Shown here piece by piece: positions 35,542 to 39,483 of a stretch of 39,483 bases of DNA (the first letter of the stretch is position 1; the number at the start of each line of letters is the position of its first letter). The stretch spans positions 1 to 39,483 of the forward strand of contig JANXYO010000117.1 of assembly GCA_025356015.1 (NCBI GenBank), in the 5' to 3' direction. A program made the position numbers and the translations under genes. The notes under the pieces are model-generated. The model was not told the origin of the DNA, made no database searches, and saw nothing but the letters and a program-made list of their open reading frames with translations. This DNA comes from Spirochaetaceae bacterium (GTDB taxonomy: Bacteria > Spirochaetota > Spirochaetia > Treponematales > Rectinemataceae).

Positions 35542-36774
35542 GTGGACTCCTATGCGCTCTCCGACGCTACCGTCGTAACACCGAGGAAGATCCGTTCCTC
35601 GGTCTCCCTCCTCATCCAGGGCGGCAAGGTGGCCGGCTATGGCCGCGATGCCCCGAAATCCCTCAAGGTCGGAAGCGCATCCGTCGTCTACCCCGCCCTG
35701 GTCAACGTCCATGACCACCTTCGCGGGAACTACCTGCCCCCCATCGGGCCACCAGAAGGCAGCTTCTACACCAACTGGTCGGCATGGGATGTCGACCTCA
35801 AGGCCTCCCCCGCCTATCAGGAGCGCTCGGCCATCGATATCGGGAGGATGTACCTCCTCGGCGCCTACAAGAACCTCTTCTCGGGAGTCGGCACGGTAAA
35901 CGACCACTTCCCCCACGAGCTCAACGCGGCCCAGCTGCCGGGCCTGCCCATCAGGGCCATAGCCGAGTACTGCCTGGCCCACGAATGCTCCTCCTTCGAC
36001 CTCAAGTGGGGGGATGGGATCGAGATCGAGCACCAGAGGGCCGTGGAACGCAACTGGCCCTTCATCACCCACCTCGAGGAAGGCTTCGACAGCGAGAGCC
36101 AGGACGGGGTGGGCATCCTCGAGCGGGCAGGTATGCTGGACGAATACGATGTCCTTATACACTGCATCGGCCTCTCGGACGAGGACATCCGCAAGATCAA
36201 GCGCGCCCAGGCCACGGTCGCCTGGTGTCCGGCCTCGAACATGCTCATGTTCAACGTCACCTGCAAGATCCGCAAGCTCCTACGCGCGGGGGTCAACGTC
36301 GCCCTCGGGACTGATTCGACCCACACGGGTTCGATCAACCTCCTGGCCGAGATGAAATACGCGAGGGACTGCTACCGCTCCATGTATGGCGAGGAGCTGC
36401 CGGCCAAGACCCTCTTCGACATGGTCAGCACGAATCCCGCCAAGGCCCTTCGCCTCGAGGGCAAGGTCGGCGTCCTCGAGCCAGGAGCCTTCGCCGATAT
36501 CGCGATCTTCAAGGCCAGGTTCGAGGATCCCTACGAGAACCTCTGCGCCGCAGGGAGCGAGGACCTCGAGCTCCTGACCATGGCCGGGAAGCCGGTCTAC
36601 GGCGACGAGGCCAGATTCGGCTCCTTTTTCGAGGCTGAGATCGAGGATTTTGGCCGCGTGAAGGTAGGTGGCCGCACGATGTTCGTCAAGGGAGACCCCG
36701 CTGCCCTCTACCAGGGGGTCAGAAACTCGGTCGGGTTCGCCAAACGGCTCGACTATCTGCCCTTCGAGCCCTGA
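35542..36774 (+). CDS. Amidohydrolase-superfamily metal-dependent hydrolase
   Basis: A 410-residue protein with a GTG start and only a weak ribosome-binding site. Metal ligands of the ATZ/TRZ-like amidohydrolases are visible: VNVHDHLRG (HxH), the later ITHLEEG and VLIHCIGLSD histidines, and GTDSTHTGS with the catalytic Asp. LLTMAGKPVYGD at the end is the usual composite-domain return. Family members deaminate or hydrolyse cytosine, guanine, S-adenosylhomocysteine or similar compounds. The substrate here is not assigned. Confidence 0.82.
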   Translation: MDSYALSDATVVTPRKIRSSVSLLIQGGKVAGYGRDAPKSLKVGSASVVYPALVNVHDHLRGNYLPPIGPPEGSFYTNWSAWDVDLKASPAYQERSAIDIGRMYLLGAYKNLFSGVGTVNDHFPHELNAAQLPGLPIRAIAEYCLAHECSSFDLKWGDGIEIEHQRAVERNWPFITHLEEGFDSESQDGVGILERAGMLDEYDVLIHCIGLSDEDIRKIKRAQATVAWCPASNMLMFNVTCKIRKLLRAGVNVALGTDSTHTGSINLLAEMKYARDCYRSMYGEELPAKTLFDMVSTNPAKALRLEGKVGVLEPGAFADIAIFKARFEDPYENLCAAGSEDLELLTMAGKPVYGDEARFGSFFEAEIEDFGRVKVGGRTMFVKGDPAALYQGVRNSVGFAKRLDYLPFEP

Positions 36775-36877
36775 AGCTATGGCAAACTTTGATGAGCAAG
36801 CGTAAACTAAGATGCGCACCATGCAAATAAGTGCCGACGCGGCGTTTCGATCGCATGTCGGGTGGGAGTGAGAGCGG

Positions 36878-37963
36878 ATGCCAAAGGTGGGAAACTACCG
36901 CGCGAACTCGGTTATCTATTTCCAGGGCGATGCGAGCGACAAGGTCTACATCCTCCAATCGGGAAAGGTGAGCCTCAACTACTCAGACATCGAGACGGGC
37001 AAGGACGTCCACGAGGTCATCCAGACCGGCGAGTTCTTCGGCGTCAAGAGCGCGATGGGCAAGTACCCCCGCGAGGAGAACGCACTCGTCCTCAACGATG
37101 CCCAGGTCCTGACCTTCACGGTCCCTGAGTTCGAGCTCTTCTCCCAGGCGAACATCCGCATCATCATGAAGATGCTCAAGGTGTTCTCGACCCAGCTCAG
37201 GCGGGTCCACAAGCAGGTCGAGAACCTCCTCGAGAAGCCCGAGGCCCAGAGCCCCGAGGCGGGGCTCTTCAGGGCAGGCGAGTACTACCTCAAGAACCGC
37301 CAGTACACCCAGGCCAAGTACATATTCAGCCGCTACCTCACCTATTACCCGGCGGGGAAGCTTGCCGACCTGGCGAGCCACCATCTCGAGATGTCCGAGT
37401 CGGCGGCCACGAAATTCGGGGACGGCAAGGGCCCGGCCCCCCTCCTCGCCGATTCCGCAGGCAGGCCCGAGCCCCAACGGGCTGCCCCTGGCCAGGCCCG
37501 CGGCCCCGCGCCCCCCCCGCGTGAGGAAGAGGAGAGATCCGAGAGCCGTAGCGGAGGCGAGCCCCTCTCCGGCGCGGAGAAGGCCTACTACGAGGCGGTG
37601 AGCCTCTTCAGCTCCGAGAAGTACAAGGAGGCCCTCTCAGGCTTCAAGCGCATCGTCGAGGCCAACGCCGACCGCGAGTACGTGGGGAAATCCCTTTTCG
37701 ACATGGGACGCTGTCTCTTCATGCTCCAGCAGTACGACCTGACGATCAAGCATTTCACCGGCCTGGTGCAGTCCAACCCAAAGCATCCCGACCTGATCGA
37801 CACCCTCTTCTTCCTGGGCCAGTCCTACGAGAAGAAAAGCGACATCGAGCGGGCCCGGGGCTTCTACAAGAAGATCCTGACCATGGAGGCCGACGAGGAC
37901 GCCTCGACGCGGATCAAGGCGACCAAGGCCCTCCGCAAGCTGGAGGAGGCTAACCGTGGCTGA
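36878..37963 (+). CDS. Cyclic-nucleotide-binding domain plus TPR protein
   Basis: A 361-residue protein. The ATG follows GGTGGGAGTGAGAGCGG. The N-terminal cNMP-binding beta-barrel (about 1-115) has VIYFQGDASDKVYILQSGKV and FGVKSAMGKYPREENA, but the canonical phosphate-binding Arg-Ser/Thr-Ala is replaced. Two groups of TPR helices (about 130-170 and 235-355, with SLFDMGRCLFMLQQYD) flank a Pro/Glu-rich linker. There is no DNA-binding domain. It overlaps the next cNMP-binding gene by 8 bases. Such pairs occur in spirochaetes. It may be a scaffold or signalling protein. Confidence 0.85.
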   Translation: MPKVGNYRANSVIYFQGDASDKVYILQSGKVSLNYSDIETGKDVHEVIQTGEFFGVKSAMGKYPREENALVLNDAQVLTFTVPEFELFSQANIRIIMKMLKVFSTQLRRVHKQVENLLEKPEAQSPEAGLFRAGEYYLKNRQYTQAKYIFSRYLTYYPAGKLADLASHHLEMSESAATKFGDGKGPAPLLADSAGRPEPQRAAPGQARGPAPPPREEEERSESRSGGEPLSGAEKAYYEAVSLFSSEKYKEALSGFKRIVEANADREYVGKSLFDMGRCLFMLQQYDLTIKHFTGLVQSNPKHPDLIDTLFFLGQSYEKKSDIERARGFYKKILTMEADEDASTRIKATKALRKLEEANRG

Positions 37964-38603
37964 TCTCGCCGCCTTCACCCGCTTTGCGCGCACCTACCAG
38001 CCCGGCGAGATCATCTTCGCCGAATACGAGCCGGGCGACAGCTTCTACCTCATCCAGGCCGGCAAGGTGAAGATCTCCAAGATCGTCGGGGACCTCGAGA
38101 AGACCATCGACATCCTCCAGCCGCCCGAGATCTTCGGAGAGATGGCCATCCTCGAGGGCACCCCCCGCTCGGCCACGGCCCAGGCTATCGACACCGTCAA
38201 GGTCCTCGAGTTCAACAGGGCCAATTTCGAAGTCCTCATGATGGGCAACCCCCAGATCGCCTTGCGCCTCCTCAAGCTCTTCGCCAAACGCATCTGGGAC
38301 CAGAAGCGCCGTTTCATGATCCTCAAGCTCGACGACCCCCAGGCCAAGGTCGCCGACGTCTTTCTCATGTTCGACGAGACCAACGCGGTTGTCTCCGGGG
38401 GAAGCGAGCAGGACGGTGAGAAGCGCGAGTTCAAGGTCTCAGTCGAGGACGTCGCCCACTGGGCCGGCATGAGCAACGCCGAGGTCCAGACCATCCTCGG
38501 CCACTTCGCCAACCAGAGGCGGCTAGAGCTCTTCCCCGACAAGATCGTGGTGAAGAACATCAATGACTTCATTAGGTTCGTCGGCTCACGAAGGAAGAAA
38601 TAG
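37956..38603 (+). CDS. Crp/Fnr-family regulator
   Basis: A 215-residue protein with a GTG start after TGGAGGAGG. The cNMP-binding domain is complete, with FGEMAILEGTPRSATAQA, a phosphate-binding-cassette-like sequence that keeps PRSATA. A long C-helix (about 110-135) leads into a C-terminal winged helix (VEDVAHWAGMSNAEVQTILG, then RRLELFPDKIVVKN), so it can bind DNA. It is translationally coupled to the cNMP-TPR gene, suggesting the two read related signals. Confidence 0.85.
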   Translation: MADLAAFTRFARTYQPGEIIFAEYEPGDSFYLIQAGKVKISKIVGDLEKTIDILQPPEIFGEMAILEGTPRSATAQAIDTVKVLEFNRANFEVLMMGNPQIALRLLKLFAKRIWDQKRRFMILKLDDPQAKVADVFLMFDETNAVVSGGSEQDGEKREFKVSVEDVAHWAGMSNAEVQTILGHFANQRRLELFPDKIVVKNINDFIRFVGSRRKK

Positions 38604-38609
38604 CCGCCC

Positions 38610-38638
38610 TTGATTTTCGCCGCGATACCCGGTATAGT
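38610..38638 (+). promoter_or_regulatory. tRNA-Thr promoter
   Basis: TTGATT (38610-38615), a 17-base spacer and TATAGT (38633-38638), 13 bases before the tRNA. Confidence 0.75.
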
Positions 38639-38651
38639 CGGCCGCGTTCCC

Positions 38652-38724
38652 GCCGAGATAGCTCACTTGGCAGAGCGGCGCACTCGTAATGCGCAGGTAC
38701 CGGGTTCGATTCCCGGTCTCGGCT
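38652..38724 (+). tRNA. tRNA-Thr (anticodon CGT)
   Basis: A full cloverleaf can be drawn: acceptor GCCGAGA/TCTCGGC, D stem GCTC/GAGC, anticodon stem GCGCA/TGCGC with loop CTCGTAA (anticodon CGT, reading ACG), and T stem CCGGG/CCCGG with loop TTCGATT. CCA is not encoded. The 18 bases of its 3' end are repeated several times downstream, in both orientations. Confidence 0.95.
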
Positions 38725-38730
38725 CTTTAG

Positions 38731-38762
38731 GCAAAAGAACCCGCTATGGCGGGTTCTTTTGC
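38731..38762 (+). terminator. tRNA-Thr terminator
   Basis: A perfect 14-bp stem, GCAAAAGAACCCGC / GCGGGTTCTTTTGC, with a TATG loop and a T run, 7 bases past the tRNA. Confidence 0.93.
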
Positions 38763-38768
38763 TTTGGG

Positions 38769-38929
38769 AGCCGAGACCGGGAATCGAAGGGAAAGCGATC
38801 CGATGAGCGCGCGATTCAATGAGCGCGCTCATCGGTCGAGCCGCCATGGATGGCGGCGAGAGCGCTTTCCCCGGCCCGGAAGGCCGAGACACGATGTCGA
38901 GGCCTGGAGGGCGATTCCCGGTCTCGGCT
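38769..38929. repeat. tRNA-derived structured element A
   Basis: A 161-base unit bounded by AGCCGAGACCGGGAATCG (38769-38786) and its exact reverse complement (38912-38929), which is the 3' end of tRNA-Thr. Inside are a 12-bp stem at 38801-38812/38823-38834 with a 10-base loop GATTCAATGA, CCGCCAT/ATGGCGG, AAAGCG/CGCTTT and AGGCC..GACA/TGTC..GGCCT helices. The whole could fold into a closed multi-branched structure. A terminator-like hairpin follows directly. Confidence 0.8.
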
Positions 38930-38931
38930 TA

Positions 38932-38963
38932 AAAAGCGCGATCCCATGAGGGGTCGCGCTTTT
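38932..38963 (+). terminator. Terminator-like hairpin after element A
   Basis: A 14-bp stem from AAAAGCGCGATCCC to GGGGTCGCGCTTTT (one G-T pair) with an ATGA loop. It has the same size and design as the tRNA-Thr terminator and sits at the same place relative to the repeated tRNA 3' end. Confidence 0.8.
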
Positions 38964-38970
38964 AGTTTGA

Positions 38971-39152
38971 GAGACCGGGAATCGAAGGGTCGCCGCGATT
39001 CGATGAGCGGCGACCACCTGCCCCGCAGGTCATGCGATTCGATGAGCATGACCTGCGGCCGAGAGCCCATGGAGGGGCGCGAGGGCAGCTTCCCCGGCCC
39101 GGAGAGAGGCGACAGGACGTCGCCGACCGGAGGGCGATTCCCGGTCTCGGCT
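38971..39152. repeat. tRNA-derived structured element B
   Basis: A second unit with the same plan as A. The left end GAGACCGGGAATCG (38971-38984) is inverted against the right end, whose full 18-base tRNA 3' copy is at 39135-39152. Internal helices are GTCGCCGC/GCGGCGAC (38989-38996, 39007-39014) and CCGCAGGTCATGC/GCATGACCTGCGG (39023-39035, 39046-39058), both with the loop GATTCGATGA, and GGCGAC/GTCGCC. The stem sequences differ from A while pairing is kept. Confidence 0.8.
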
Positions 39153-39380
39153 GTAAACAGAACAGCGTATCGCCTTTGATTACAATGAAATACCGGAGTC
39201 ACAGAATCCATGTGACTTCGGTATTTTCATTTCTGTCCAACACTCGACCGCTAACTCGACCACTTCAGCAGTCATTCCTTTCCTCGCCTCAAAACGCCGA
39301 ACTACTGCTCAAACGAGCATAGTTTTCAGTGTAGGCATCATAAAGCGATGCCTCCCCCGCAGTCGGGGAAAGGAGCAAAC
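39153..39380. other. More A+T-rich segment with hairpins, probable island edge
   Basis: Base composition drops sharply right after the last tRNA-end copy. Hairpins seen are AAATACCGGAGTCAC/GTGACTTCGGTATTT at 39188-39226 (terminator-like), AGGCATC/GATGCCT at 39333-39353 and CCCCG/CGGGG at 39355-39368. There is no gene in the first 200 bases. Confidence 0.5.
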
Positions 39381-39455
39381 ATGCCAAGAATGCGTATTCC
39401 GGTCATTCCTGCCGTCTATTCCAGAGTTATCCTGCCACCTGAACGCCCATGCTGA
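39381..39455 (+). CDS. Possible 24-residue peptide
   Basis: ATG preceded by a near-perfect AAAGGAGCAAAC encodes MPRMRIPVIPAVYSRVILPP and then ERPC before a TGA. An inverted pair, CCACCTGA (39435-39442) and TCAGGTGG (39476-39483), overlaps its end. It might be a leader peptide or the start region of an incoming element. On the other strand an open stretch of 18 codons enters from the window end and stops at 39427. The family is unknown. Confidence 0.35.
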   Translation: MPRMRIPVIPAVYSRVILPPERPC

Positions 39456-39483
39456 GTAACGAGACGGAGTCTATGTCAGGTGG

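Noticed and set aside
38769-39152. CRISPR array
   Set aside because: The repeats are inverted pairs forming hairpins, with no regular direct-repeat/spacer alternation and no cas genes.
38572-39211. Several overlapping ORFs on both strands across the tRNA and its repeats (for example 38816-39211 minus)
   Set aside because: They cross the tRNA, terminators and structured elements, their similarity to each other comes from the DNA repeats, and no start signals are present.

Overview
The window is about 39.5 kb of GC-rich bacterial chromosome, clearly over 60% G+C by eye except for the last ~330 bases. The gene content suggests an anaerobic, amino-acid-fermenting, motile bacterium, most plausibly a spirochaete. 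Reasons are a complete lysine fermentation operon, a Cache-type chemoreceptor, c-di-GMP turnover proteins, a PEGA-repeat exported protein, an outer-membrane beta-barrel protein and a tandem cyclic-nucleotide-binding pair. The phylum is an inference from gene content; Cloacimonadota-like bacteria share parts of the lysine pathway.

Layout. (1) 1-4866: 3' part of an AddA/RecB-type helicase-nuclease, then a REC-PAS-GGDEF-EAL response regulator. (2) 4867-5713: gene debris, with an AraC-type sensor fragment and the tail of an HD-GYP phosphodiesterase. (3) 5714-11000: minus-strand nucleotidyltransferase-like and DUF2156 genes, then a large two-component-type propeller protein whose C-terminal GGDEF domain has lost its signature. 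(4) 11024-17335: peptidase T followed by a 12-copy 21-bp minisatellite, an sCache chemoreceptor, a small lipoprotein and a CHASE2-like membrane protein. (5) 17280-31756, minus strand: one long catabolic operon read from a good promoter at 31.75 kb, in the order kdd, kat-like aminotransferase, kce, kamA, kamB, kamC, kamD, kamE, atoD, atoA, thiolase and a secreted cysteine-peptidase-like gene. (6) 31851-38603: beta-barrel protein, PEGA protein, GNAT plus ROK sugar kinase pair, amidohydrolase, and two cNMP-binding-domain genes. (7) 38610-39483: tRNA-Thr(CGT) followed by two structured elements built from its own 3' end, then a more A+T-rich segment that looks like the start of an island.

How the lysine operon works. 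KamA makes beta-lysine from lysine. KamDE (B12 and PLP) makes 3,5-diaminohexanoate, and KamBC are the proposed reactivation factors for KamDE. Kdd oxidises the product to 3-keto-5-aminohexanoate. Kce uses acetyl-CoA to release acetoacetate and 3-aminobutyryl-CoA. No 3-aminobutyryl-CoA ammonia-lyase (kal) is present in the window; a class III aminotransferase sits in its place and probably yields acetoacetyl-CoA (the Kat route). AtoDA moves CoA to acetoacetate and the thiolase yields acetyl-CoA.

The operon has been invaded at several gene junctions by non-coding elements: inverted pairs of a CCGCAGAG-rich repeat (one pair encloses a GxxExxY-family remnant), a 71-bp duplication of the kamE 3' end, and a 374-nt strongly structured gap between kdd and kat. 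The most unusual feature is the tRNA-Thr-derived element array at 38.77-39.15 kb.
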